Of a stretch of 64,000 bases of DNA, positions 12,050 to 23,742 are shown one piece after another. This stretch comes from Ehretia macrophylla. Taxonomy: Eukaryota > Streptophyta > Magnoliopsida > Boraginales > Ehretiaceae. Under the pieces are notes generated by a model that made no database searches, was not told where the DNA came from, and worked only from the letters and a program-made list of their open reading frames with translations. The stretch lies in assembly GCA_037974665.1 (NCBI GenBank), contig CM075765.1, forward strand, positions 18,861,648 to 18,925,647, in the 5' to 3' direction. Each line of letters starts with the position of its first letter. The stretch's first letter is position 1. The translations under genes and the position numbers were made by a program.

Positions 12050-12927
12050 GCAAACAATTAATTCTAGCTGCATTGCCTTCTCTTGCTATACTCCTTTTCA
12101 TCTTCTGCATTCTCTTCAGCGTCAGCGTAAAATCCCCTCTCATGGCTTCAACAAACGACCCCATCACACTCCAGGTCACACCTAAATCACACACACAATT
12201 CAGCCTCTTGATAGGCATCCTCACCCGCCCGGACAAATACGATCGCCGCCATTTCCTCCGCCTCATTTATGGTATCCAATCCTCCCCCATAGCCGAGATA
12301 GATGTTAAGTTCATCTTCTGCAATCTCACCAAAGAAGAACAGAAAGTTTTCATTGCTCTTGAGATAATGCGATTCAACGACATAATCATCCTAAATTGTT
12401 CTGAAAACATGAACAACGGCAAGACTCACACCTACTTTTCCACCCTTCCTCGGATCCTGTCGCGTCGTTATGACTATGTCATGAAAGCTGATGATGATGT
12501 CTACATAAGATTTGAACCATTGGCTAGGTCTCTCCAGGCACTGCCAAGATTCGATTTGTACTATGGCTTTGTCATACCTTGTACTAGCATGAACCCGTTT
12601 GTGCATTACATGTCTGGAATGGGATTTGTATTAACTTGGGACCTCATTGAGTGGATTGCAGATTCCAGGATCGCTGCAAATGATACGTTCGGCCCCGAAG
12701 ATAAGCTCGTCGGACGATGGCTGAATGCAGGGGATAAAGCCAAGCATAGATTCTCAAACAAGCCTGCAATGTATGATTATCCTGGAACTAATGGTAGGTG
12801 CTCACATGAGCTTATTGCAGAGACAATTGCAGTTCACAGGCTGAAGAAATGGGAGCAATGGTTACATGTGTTGAAGTTCTTTAATGTTACCAAACAAGTT
12901 GAGAAATCCAACTTCTATGGTTTTTGA
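12043..12927 (+). CDS. GT31-type glycosyltransferase (galactosyltransferase-like), type II membrane protein
   Basis: An intronless frame of 294 residues. A short N-terminal tail is followed by one hydrophobic anchor (about residues 7-30), as in Golgi type II transferases. The catalytic part shows FSLLIGILTRPDKYDRRHFLR, matching the start of the GT31 fold. It has KADDDVYIR with the DxD metal/UDP-sugar motif (about residues 147-155), a glycine-rich MSGMGFVLT segment, and GPEDKLVGRW, matching the acidic ED..G block of GT31 enzymes. Such enzymes usually move galactose or N-acetylglucosamine from UDP-sugars to glycoproteins or arabinogalactan proteins; donor and acceptor here cannot be read from sequence. 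It is shorter than plant GT31 members with an added galectin domain, which is absent. The next upstream ATG (12038) opens only a four-codon frame, so 12043 is the start. Confidence 0.85.
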   Translation: MLSKQLILAALPSLAILLFIFCILFSVSVKSPLMASTNDPITLQVTPKSHTQFSLLIGILTRPDKYDRRHFLRLIYGIQSSPIAEIDVKFIFCNLTKEEQKVFIALEIMRFNDIIILNCSENMNNGKTHTYFSTLPRILSRRYDYVMKADDDVYIRFEPLARSLQALPRFDLYYGFVIPCTSMNPFVHYMSGMGFVLTWDLIEWIADSRIAANDTFGPEDKLVGRWLNAGDKAKHRFSNKPAMYDYPGTNGRCSHELIAETIAVHRLKKWEQWLHVLKFFNVTKQVEKSNFYGF

Positions 12928-14290
12928 GTCGATGCTTAACATAATTTTCAACCGTAAGTGGTTTTTTTTCTGGATTTTTTTTTTTGTTTTTCCTTTGTTA
13001 GACTGCAAATATGCAACAAGTAGCTGTATGAGCAAGGCAATTTTCCAGCAGCACTAAGAACACATGTTTTGACGGGGAGGCCTGTGTTTACATCATTTTT
13101 ACTTTAAATTATAGTTTAATTAGATATTGTCACGTGTTTTGAAAAAATAAAATTTAAATGTTTGACGGGTGTTGATGATTGTCGGCGGTAAATCTTTAGA
13201 CTACTACAGTCAGGTAACAATGTGGTAATTAAAGATTCAGAGTTCAAATCATGACTTCGACTTCCATAACACAAAAATAAATAAATTATATACTTTTTTA
13301 GGAGTAGTACATAGATTAGCCTTTTTTTTGGGTCACAACAAACTTTCATTGATATTTATTATTTTTTGTGAAAAAAAAAAAAAACATTTAGCCAATACCA
13401 GTAATTTTATCAACTCAAGAATTTGTTGAAGTTCTAGAGGGATACAAGAGACCACATTATGAAGCAAGGAATTCTTTTTAAAAGTCTTTAGCAAGCCAAT
13501 TTGCACCATTGTTACCTGACCTTCTAACAAGACTAAAACTAACTTGAGAAAGATCTAAGGGTATGATCCAACGGTAGTGAGATAAAATTATTTTTATAAA
13601 GTCACGAGTTAACTCTCTACTGTTTTAGACTTTTACCCTTGACTGACCTGGTGCATATGTGAGAAACATCATTGTAATCGGGGGTTTACCAGCTGGTGAT
13701 CGGGTTCCACCAGATAATTCAGTATCATCCAAAAAAAAAGAGGAATCCTTAGTTTTGCTTATGTAATTATGGTGCTAAATATTTTTCCTAATCATTGTTA
13801 GTAACATGAAAAAATTGTTAATTCTTGGATCAGACTTCCAAATACTGAAAAAGTACATATAAGATCCAACAAAGATGTATTAATTTCATTAAAAAGTATT
13901 ACGTATCATATTTACATGGAATAATAATAACAACACATATTACCATCTAAACACATAAGTCCCAATGGTTGGAAAACGGTTGAGAATTTGGAAACAAATT
14001 CCTTAATTCTTTTGCCACTTTTTCCTCTCTTTCTTTTTCAATTAGCGACAAATGAACAGTGCTGTATATCACCCCTTCATCTTATCACCATTTTTATATA
14101 GTAGAATTTTTACAATATACACTAAAAATTTGATATTCAATACATAAATTATTACCATATAAAAAAGATATAAAAGAGTAATGTGGTAACATAAAACATT
14201 ACTCGCGAAAAATATTTCCCTGTGAACTTGAAACTATGAGAGGGCTCAACTCCTATTTTTTAGAACACCAAAGCCGCCTATGCAATTTCT
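12928..14290. other. Spacer, no gene seen, one SINE-like repeat
   Basis: AT-rich DNA downstream of the GT31 gene. The first few hundred bases should include its 3' UTR. Apart from the SINE-like unit at 13556-13738 I see only poly-A/T runs (for example 13371-13384). The right end leads into the promoter of the snoRNA-like locus. Confidence 0.5.
13556..13738 (+). mobile_element. tRNA-derived SINE-like element
   Basis: The head contains TGATCCAACGGTAGTGAG, similar to a Pol III A box, and about 40 bp later GTCACGAGTTAACTC, similar to a B box. A unique body follows, ending in an A run (13729-13737). This order and size (about 180 bp) fit plant SINEs. No clear flanking duplication was found. Confidence 0.5.
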
Positions 14291-14301
14291 CCAAAACAAC
14301 T

Positions 14302-14386
14302 CACGTGATCGGCACGTGACAATCCATATCCGCCTCCCAAATTAGGGTTTTGACGCAGCTGCAGCCCCTTCTCTCCTCTATATATT
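14302..14386 (+). promoter_or_regulatory. Promoter with two G-boxes, telo-box and TATA box
   Basis: Two CACGTG G-boxes at 14302-14307 and 14313-14318, a telo-box TTAGGGTTT at 14342-14350, and TATATATT at 14379-14386, followed by a C-rich and CA-rich leader. Telo-boxes are typical of plant promoters for ribosomal-protein and snoRNA genes. Spacing fits a Pol II start near 14410. The first good targets downstream are the two snoRNA-like units; no long protein frame follows. Confidence 0.6.
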
Positions 14387-14736
14387 ACAAACGCTCCCCC
14401 CCTCCTCACCACACACACAACACACACTAACACATACAGTTAGATACATACATATGTTTATATACATATGTGTATATATATATGTAATATATTTATATTG
14501 CTAATATATATGCGTCGATTACTGATTACGAGCGCTGTCTACAATAGAAATGGGCGTTGCGTATGAGCCGACGCTATATCTGTCTTCTCCGTTTCTGCTT
14601 CACTTTCAAAATTCTCTCTTCTGAGCTAATTTTAGTCAGATCCGGAGAAATTTCCAAAAAATTATATGTTTTTTATTTGCTTAATTTTCCTTTTTTGGTT
14701 TTTAAATTTCAATTTTATTAATCAAAATCTATGAAA

Positions 14737-14849
14737 GAGATGGAAAGGATGACTATTTCCCCAGATGATCGAAGCTGAAATTACTGAGCGCTTTTTTTAT
14801 TTTCTCCAATTTCTGGAGAAAATTCTAGCCAGATTTTCTGATCCATCTC
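14737..14849 (+). ncRNA. Box C/D snoRNA-like unit 1
   Basis: A perfect 8-bp terminal stem (GAGATGGA at 14737-14744 with TCCATCTC at 14842-14849) brackets a C-box-like AGGATGA (14747-14753) and a D box CTGA (14838-14841), as in box C/D snoRNAs. Inside is a 36-nt stretch from TATTTCCCC to ACTGAGC, containing possible D' CTGA boxes, that is identical in unit 2. The rest has diverged, including the bases before the D box that would guide methylation. The C box has one mismatch to RUGAUGA. The target is not known to me. Confidence 0.55.
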
Positions 14850-14953
14850 ATTCAATAAAAAAATATGTTACTTAAACCATTTTTAATAAAATAAAGCAAT
14901 TTCTTTTGGTTTTTTTTGCTTTAATTGATTTTTTTTTATTTTTTTGAATTAAA

Positions 14954-15056
14954 AATGGATATGATGATTATTTCCCCAGATGATCGAAGCTGAAATTACT
15001 GAGCTACTTTTAGTATTTCTCTTTTTGAGAAATCCAAGCCAATTTTCTGATCCATT
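14954..15056 (+). ncRNA. Box C/D snoRNA-like unit 2
   Basis: The terminal stem AATGGA (14954-14959) pairs with TCCATT (15051-15056). A perfect C box ATGATGA lies at 14961-14967 and a D box CTGA at 15047-15050, directly inside the stem. It shares the 36-nt core with unit 1 exactly while flanks and stem differ, yet each copy keeps its own stem pairing. The length of 103 nt is normal for this RNA class. It probably derives from the same transcript as unit 1. Confidence 0.6.
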
Positions 15057-17330
15057 ACGTTTTCTAATATTACATAATTTTATTGACAAAATAAAGTCCT
15101 ATATTAATTTTGCTGGCCTTGTTATTGATTTCATTTTTAACTTGTAATAGTAATTATATTACAAGAGTTGCTTGGTCCAACAATTTACCATAGAGTAAAT
15201 GGAATTTCGATTGAACATTGTTATTGAAAATAATGCTACCGTGATTATCTCTATCACGGGTCTAATCCTCCAATCTATAATAAAATATAGATCGGTGATT
15301 GGTGATAGTTTTATATAATTATAGCATCATTTTTAATAATAATATTTATTATTTTGGTGTACTTAATTTATTAATTATATACACTTTAACAGTTAGTTGA
15401 TTGTGCTGTGGAACAATTTATTGCAAATTGTCCACCACTGGGTTTTTATTGCTAAGTTTTTGGTTCAAGTCAAATGACTATTTAATGTAACACCTTTGAT
15501 TGGTATACACCAGGGCCAAGGTTTCAACCAAAAAGAAATTTTTGTAGATTGTTTTTAAAAAAATGAATCTAGCGCCCATAATTTCAGCAAAGAAAATTAT
15601 GGGAATTTTTTAAAAAAAAAGAAATCGATGTAGCTTTATTTTCATGTTTAACTTTAATTGTTCTATCTATTTTTATTTTTAAAAAAATTATATTAACATT
15701 TTTCCTTGTTCTTTGAAATGGAACCCCAATTTAATTTTCCTTTCTTTATTTTTATCGTTTTTTTATTATTTTTAATCTTTTCTTCCTAAAATGTTTATTG
15801 TTGCAGAAAAAATACACAAAAAATTAATAAATAATTAGAATACAATTAAAATACACACCAAAAAAATTAAAAGGAGATTCAAAATTGTTGTTTGGAAAGA
15901 TTTCTACATATTTTTTTGTTGAGGGGCCTTACCCTTGCCTCAGCCACTATTTGACATTGATACAAACATAAATTTCGAATTTTCAACAAAATTTCTAAGG
16001 GTTTTTTTTGGTGAAAAATTTCTAGGGGTTGAAAATGAAACATAACACATCTCTCAAGGATTTGGTGTAAAATGATAATGACAAGTTGTATTTCTATCTA
16101 AAGTAAGTCAGTATGAACTTGCAATGTAAGGAATGTAATTAAAACCATTAACTAGCCGGAGTTATTTTTTAATATCTTTCTACTTTCACACACAATTTAA
16201 GATTTGGGTGGTGTAGAGTGTGTGTGGGAGTAAAAGGATATAAAAATTTGGCTGAAAATCGTGTTAAAAATTGGTGCAACATGGTGTACCAAATCGGCTG
16301 TCCGGTTTGCCTTGTCCAGCCATCCAGCTTTGCACATCAAGTTTCTTTTGGCGCTTTTGGGAGCTTCTAATGTTGGATTGAGGGCGTGGTCGGAGGTGTT
16401 GGAATTGTGTTGATAGAGTAGCTTATCTTGTAGTTGTGGACTTTATCTATATAAAGGTTCGTGGATGAAAGCTCAAACACAATAACTAGATCAAGTTCTA
16501 AGATATGAAACATCTTAAGTTATGTAGTGCATAACAATTTTATATTGGCTTACCTTATTTTTCCTATTAAATATTATCTTATCTTAGATAGAAGACATCG
16601 AAGTGAAAACTTGTCATTATCATTTGTTTATTCAATAGCAGTGAAAGACAGTTCCAGCAGTGTTAGCTAATAAAGTTGTCAGGTAGGGAAGCTCTCGGAG
16701 ATTTTTGTTTCCAACAGCTTCTCTAAGGATTTTTTACATTATAGATAATTCTTCCAACTTGGATTCAGCATCTCCACAATCTATGTCCTAAAGTCCCAAA
16801 AAATTTGACAATTTAGAAAAAAAAAAAAAAAAAATTGTTGGCTGAAAAAAAAAGAACTCTAACAGTCATATTTCTTATCGTTAGAGGCATATTTAAAAAA
16901 AATGACAACAAATCTCTATATTTTTGCAAATACACACACAAAGCTGTGAAAAAAAAAACAACAACAAATTAGAAATCAAACCCAAAAAAAAATTCTTTTT
17001 GAAGAGATTTCAGTTTGTTTTTAGAAAAAAAAAAAATTGATAATAACGCTTTGTTACTTACCATTATTGTCCTGAGTGTCGAATAAAATAGAGATGCGAA
17101 GAGAATAATAGTTGAATGAAAGCGAAAAATACATATTGATTGTGATATTGATAAGAAGATAATTCTTACAACTTGTAATGTTTGTATAGGCACTAATTAA
17201 GCTTACCTACCTTAGAGCACTAAGCATATAGGACCATTACATCATTAAATATATATTCTAAAGCAAACCTAACATTATCAAATCAAGATATTCTAAGATA
17301 TGCTAACACTGAGTGAGGGAATAGTACCAG
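15057..17330. other. AT-rich spacer without a recognised gene
   Basis: No supported coding frame. A strong hairpin lies at about 15407-15433 (GTGGAACAATTT...AAATTGTCCAC, one bulge). About 16660-16880 has AACAGCTTC and GGAGATTTTTG words like those of plant MITEs at about 30600-30725 and 58910-59280. Several A/T homopolymers occur. Confidence 0.4.
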
Positions 17331-17339
17331 CCAGATTCA

Positions 17340-17905
17340 AGGTGGAATTGTCACCCTATCGTTTGGATGCCACCACCAACGAATTTTTTTAAGATCAATG
17401 TTGATGCATCATTCCTCCAAAAGTCTAACAAAGTAAGCTATGCTTTCACCTGTCGGGACTGGCATGAAAATTTAACCCATGGACAAGTTATCTACCTGAG
17501 GTGTGAGTCTGCGTTTGAAGCAGAAGTTGTTGCTTGTCGCAGTGCCTGTCTTTTCGTCTCGCAGTCTCTCCTTTCTATCGTCACTATTGAAAGTGATGTT
17601 GAAATAGTTTTCAAAGCAATCGATTCTCCAAAGCTTGCTCTTTGGAGGACAAGACCAGTATTGGAAGACATCCGAAAGATTGTTGATGATAGCCCAGCCA
17701 TCAGGTTATCTTGTATTAGGCGATCTACTAACAAAGTGATCGATTGGGTCGCAAAATATTTTTTTAGAGATAACTTGCTTTTGAATTGGATTGTAAATAT
17801 TTCCTTCCAACTTTCTAACTTGTTGTATTCAGACGTTCACCCAACTGGTGTAGGGTGAAACCTTTGTATTTCTTTTTTGCATTATATTTATTGTTTCCGA
17901 CCAAA
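17340..17905 (+). mobile_element. 5'-truncated LINE remnant: RNase H domain plus poly-A tail
   Basis: An open frame (17367-17858) carries an RNase H-like domain of the type found at the C-terminus of plant LINE polyproteins. It shows a W-x-PPP lead-in, KINVDASF, later EAEVVACRSA and IESDVEIVFKAI, then STNKVIDWVAKY. After the stop come about 35 bp of T-rich tail and an A run (17893-17905), as left by target-primed reverse transcription. The reverse transcriptase part is missing. Similar domains occur in a few host genes, but the missing 5' part and the A tail favour a LINE. Confidence 0.75.
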
Positions 17906-18332
17906 AAAAAAAAAACCAGTACTCGTACTGTATACGGTCGAGCTAACTTGGCTGGTGCATCATCCTTATTTGGTTCTAAGAGAAGTTGATGCCAAAAGAG
18001 TCTTCTGAACAGATTTGAACATTATGTATGATACAATAATGGCGGGGGAAACAATCTGAGCTGATATGAGAAGCAAACTGTAAGAGATGCGTTGATGTAA
18101 TCTTTAACTGTTCGTACACAAGGAGCAAGCATTTTGTGTGGTGCAATAGAGATGAATGTAGAAATGATTTTACTCAATGATGGGTGTGTTGCAATCCCTT
18201 TTGGAAGCTAAGTCATACAAAATGCAAGTTAAACTGCATATAATAAACCTCAAAGCGAGTCCAATCCTTTTCTCAGACCCACATATATTGGATTACAGTG
18301 CACCAACCTCATATCATGATTCTCAGGATTTA

Positions 18333-21300
18333 TCAAGTTCTGGGGTGTTTACTTCCTGTGAGATAATTGTTAATAAATTCAGTACAATGTTTGATGCAAT
18401 CAGCAAGAGTTCTCTTATAGTTGAGCCTCCATTGAACAGCCAATTGCAATCTGTGAACAGACTTTCTACGCTTGCTAGCAACGTCAGACTTCGAACAAAA
18501 TTCTCTATCCATCATACCACTGTTTTGCAAGAAACCACGAAGCTCAGTGCTAAACGATGACTGCTTCTCATCAAGCTTTGCAAGTTGACAAACATCCTGA
18601 GTTTTCTCTATTATCCTTAGGAGCAACCCATCTTGTTCAACTGATGTTGAAAGCGAGTCCAGTACGCAGTGGCATTTTTCAGCTAGCCATCTCATGACAG
18701 TAACTTCATTCTCAGCTGAAAGTTGGTGTCCAGAATAAGCTAGGTAACCAGTGGACCTTCGCTGGTTTCCAGGAATCGCCCATAATCGCAAAGTAGAGAG
18801 TAGAGCAAAGGATGCTTTCCCATCTTGATGAATGTATAGTGATTCTCTAGGCCACGAACACAGGGAATACATATCTGGTTCCAAAGGGATAAAAGCCTTC
18901 TCATTTGGGTTTTCATTCAGAAGAAATCCATAGTGTTCCAGAAGCTCCAAATTTGTGTATGTCCCGTAGCTTAGAAGAACCTGTAGATGGAAACATCAGA
19001 TAATTAACTGTCACCAAAACTATTCTAGAGGTTCTTCAAGAGTAAAGAAAACACACAAAGGGGAAAAATATATCTTGGACCATCAATTTTGAGAGAACAT
19101 AACATCAGCTTGGTCGTATATGGCAGCCCCAATGTGTCCACCCAGAAGGGCTTCATGCTCACATTTTTCTCTAAGCTTCCATTCAAGTTCCAGCAACTCA
19201 GGTGACGATATTTCAACACTATTCATAATTAGGGGTGGATCCAGGAATTATGTTTAGTCGGGGGCTAAAATACACAAAGTAATATTTACATACAAATAAT
19301 GTTTTTTAGTGGGGGCTAAATTGATTTTTCAGACTAAAAATACATTTAAAATATGCATATTTATACAAGCTGGCTCATAAGAGGCTCATATCCGGTAAGA
19401 AATCCATAGATTTTGAATTGATTTTCAGGTTATTGGATCGACAGCTATGAAATGTGGATATATTTAAAAGGAAGTTGAAACCTCGGAGGAAGGAAAACAC
19501 ATTTTAATCACATTATGTTTTAAAATTTAAAAATCTGTTTTCATCTTCTGGTCAGAGTTGCTGGTCAAAGACTACAAGAATGCAGCTTGAAACTGACATC
19601 ATTATTGTGATAACCAAAAGGGAACAAAGAAACTCTTGGCTTGTATTTGTAGAATTTAATCTCAATTCAGATTGCCCTATCGAACAAAATAATATTGACA
19701 AGAATAAGGACAAGGAACAGGACATTGAGGGTTCTATAAATATCAAGCATTAAAGATTAACTTAGCAGATGCAACTTAACCCCGTTAATAACAGGCATGT
19801 GTTTTCTCACCATATTTTGTGCACCTTGCAGCCTTCATCCTCATTTAACAATATCCTCACTCTTGTTGAATACATCCTACTGCTCAGTGCATGTATAATC
19901 AAGTTCATTATGGCATGGGTTTGATGCTATCTACAAGGATTCCAACTGCTTTCTTTCTCCTTCTATGCCTTCCTTTTCCTTTTTTTGATGACAAGGAGCT
20001 CCTCTAGGAACTCCTTCGGAATCACACCAAGGGTACCAAACCCCAGGACATATAACCTTGCCCCGGAGAAGGCACGGTCTATGTTAGTTAAATACAAGGC
20101 CTACCGGCACCGGTCCCAAGAGAATAAGCTTCGTGGTTGATTCAAACCTGAGGAGTGAACAAGTCCTCCACCCACGCCCCAAGCGCTCCACTTCTTTTAG
20201 TATCACACAAGGTATAGACATCCATATTTTGACTACCGTCAATCATCTGTCCAAGTTACACATTTCAAATTCTTTGTACCATCTAATACAGATGGTGCCT
20301 AAGTTGTTCATAATACTTTACCTCGAAGAAACTTCAATTATCTTCTTTTAAGCATGCAAAGAGTGTTTCCCTTTGTGCCTTCTCAAGGGCTAATCAAACT
20401 AATAATTCAGAAGATGCATTTGCACAATGTTCCATTACTTATTTGTTCATCAACTATTGTCCTCCCATGTGATCAAGCGAAAGAGGAGTTAATCCACAGT
20501 ATGTCAATGTAAAAGTAAGCCTCAAAGAAGAGGCCACATTTGCTCAAGGAAATCTTAGGTAGACTGAACACAAGAGAGCATGTTCAGACTGATATTCTAC
20601 TCTACAAAGGAGAAGCTGAAAGCAAACACCACATATAGGAGTTATTTCTAATGCAGAAACAGACATCTGTCTATTGTGCCACACAAAACAAGAAATATTT
20701 GATGGCATGAGAAGATTTTGGAAATACCTGTTCTCCTTTTCTATAGTTTCTTCTAGCATAGAAACAGTAAGCAGCTACATCTTCTTCGTATCCAGCATCT
20801 ATTAGCCTCTGTGCACTGATGTCAGAAAGTTCGTCACCTGGCTTGTGCATATTTTCTTCTCCCAAAGGACAGTAGTGTAAGGATAAGCCTTTAACACAGG
20901 TTTCCAAATATTCAGAATTGATCGGTTCTTCTCCAGGCGCAGCATAGTTAAAGAAGTCTCCAACAGGGCACAAACACCCAGCATCATCCCACGGTATGTG
21001 CATCGTGCGCGAGGATATCTTCAACCATAGTTTACGTTGAATATTTTAGTCATTAGATTCCAACCACCAAATCCAGCATCTAATAGTTAGTAGATAGATA
21101 TTAGCTAAGGCCACATTACACCAAAATTTTGAAAGGAAAAAAAAAAAAAATTAGAGTAAATAGTTGCCAATATATCAGTCAAACATGAAAGCCTAGTTAT
21201 TCTCCTTATCACTTATTCTTATGGCGAAACAATCGTGATAAAGATAATCAGAAGGTAGTCATAGAGGATAATATTCGCCCGGATTAGAATTGCTGGATCA

Positions 21301-23742
21301 ATTTAGAAATGGCCACACAGTCAAATTACAAATACCTCTGAGCAATGTTGAAATACTTACAGTAGCAGAAGCCCAGAGCCATGCCTTAAAAGTGCAAAGT
21401 TGAGGTTTGAGCTTGAATCCACCCAGAACTGGACTAGCTCCTTTCCAATCCAATTCAGCTTTTTCTACAGCCTTTTCTGCAGCCCACATAGCATCTTCCA
21501 TCTATAAGTTATTTCAAGAACTTCTCATCAAAATGTTCTTGTACAACACATAAGAATTTAAATTAAATTCTAATCATTGACCTCATCACATGGAAGGAAA
21601 TGAACTAGAAATTGTCAACAATCAAAATTATCGAAAGAAAGAAACCAACTTGCAGAGCTTGAATCTCAAGTTGGCTAAAACTGGCGAGTGTATCATAGCT
21701 GCGAGGCATTTGCTTTAGATAAGGGTGCCACCAAGAACTTTTCCCTTTGCTCACTTCATTCAATAATGCAACAGCCAGTATCTGCATCAAAATAAGATTT
21801 TGACAGCATGAAATTCGTTTGCTCTTGAAATCTTCTGAACATCAAGAAAAAGACAACATTTGGCTACAAACCAGTTTGGAAAAAAAACTCCTCAAAACTG
21901 CTTACGTGTTATCTTCACAAAGTATCATGTATTAGGTGATTGATTTTTTGTCATGCAACTTTCACATGCTTATCTAATACATGGCACTTTAAGAAGATAA
22001 CACGACAGCAGTAGGTTGCTCCAAACTCGTTTGTAGCCAAGTAGTTTCCTTAAGGAAAAAAAGAAAAGGAAGAGCTTTAAGAAACTCTTCAAAAGGGTCA
22101 AATTAGACAACAATGGATAACAAATTCTCCTTCTCCCCTAAAAATCAGAAGCCTTATCTTTGACACATTAGTTATCAAGTTAATCAAATAGCTAGTCTAC
22201 AAAGTAAATAACACAAATATAACCATATGAAAGTGGCCCCCTTTTTCTAATCATGCTAACACCTAAATTCAATACATTTCAGCCAAAGGGGACCTAGAAA
22301 TTTATGAATCTTCAACTTTTTTCTGTTACACTATGTTTGGATGCAGTAAAATGGGTGGAAAAGGAGGGGATGGTAGGGATAAGGGGATCCCTCCCATTGT
22401 TTGGATTGATTTTTTGGTTAAAAAAAAAAAAGGATCTCCAAACCCTTTTCCTTTCCAAAAAATCAATCCAAACAATGGAAGAGATTTCCTTATCCTGCCC
22501 CTTATTTGGAGAAAATAAAAATATAAAAGAGAAGGAATTGATAATATGTAAAGTTACAAGCATACCCTCGTTATAAGAAAAATTACTACCCCGTCTCTCA
22601 TTTTTGCTGTTGTATATATAAGTAACCTTACATCTAAAATTCCCCTTTCCTTCTCTAGTCCAAACCAGAACCAATAAACTCCTTCCCTTCCTTTTCCTTC
22701 TTCATTTTTGCTATCCAAATGAGAGAGAACCTCTTTTTCCTTCCCTTTACGAGTCTTTCATCTAATCTCTTTTCCTTCCCTTTACCTCGTGAATCCCAAC
22801 ATAGTGGAACACTATGTTTGGATTGGGGAAGTTGAGTGAAAAGGATTGGTTAGGGAGGGATTAAAGAATTTCTCAAACATTAATCCGTCAATTTAGATTC
22901 AAAAGGAGGAAAGGATTATAATTAATTTCTTAAATGCCAATCACACATTTTCTTCCTTTTCCTCACTCCCATTTATTTCTTTCCTAATCCCAATAAAAAA
23001 TAAAAAATGATAACACACACACACAGAGAATCCTTTACGATTCTCCCCTAATAATTTTAGCTAATCCAATCAAGATTTAACCCCCCATTCTATCCTTTCC
23101 TTTATTATCTTTTCCACTTGAATCCAAACGAGAAAAACTCTTTTCCTTTCCTTACTTTACGAATCTTTCGTCTAACTTCCTTTCCTTTCCTTTCCTTTCC
23201 CTCTTGAATCCAATCATAGTGTACAAGTCCACATTACATATCACCTTTCAAGCAATAATTGAAAATAAATACCCAAAAGAAAACAAAATGCATGGGTGGA
23301 GCCACAATGAAAGAATAGCTGACCTGAGTAGAGCAAAGAGAAGTATGGTGTTTGTTGATAGCAAAAGAAAGTGTGTCATCTTTCATCAATAGACTTTCAC
23401 TTGTCATCAAAGCCTCTTTTGGTACTTTGAGTATCAACTCTCCTTTCCTCAAATCACGCGCAGCTGCTAAGCCTCTCCTGTAACAATATATGCATTACAA
23501 CATTCCACTATGTGTGTGTGTGTGTGTGTTTGTATGTATATAGAAGAGATGAATTGGGATTTACTCACCCTCCAGCTTCAGGAAAGTGAGAGACAACGAG
23601 AGTGTGCCCCAAGCAGGTAACAGGGCACGTGGCATTTTCTGATTGGGCGGGAGAAGAAGGAGAATCTGATATGCCTAGCTGGGCAGCCCATGATAAGAAG
23701 CTTTTGACGTTTGCTGCTTCTTCTTCTTCTTTTTCTTTTTCT

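Noticed and set aside
12391..12606. Minus-strand frame opposite the GT31 gene
   Set aside because: Antisense shadow of the clear glycosyltransferase frame.
20133..20351. 72-codon plus-strand frame in SDG40 intron
   Set aside because: Begins inside the reverse strand of the Au-like SINE.
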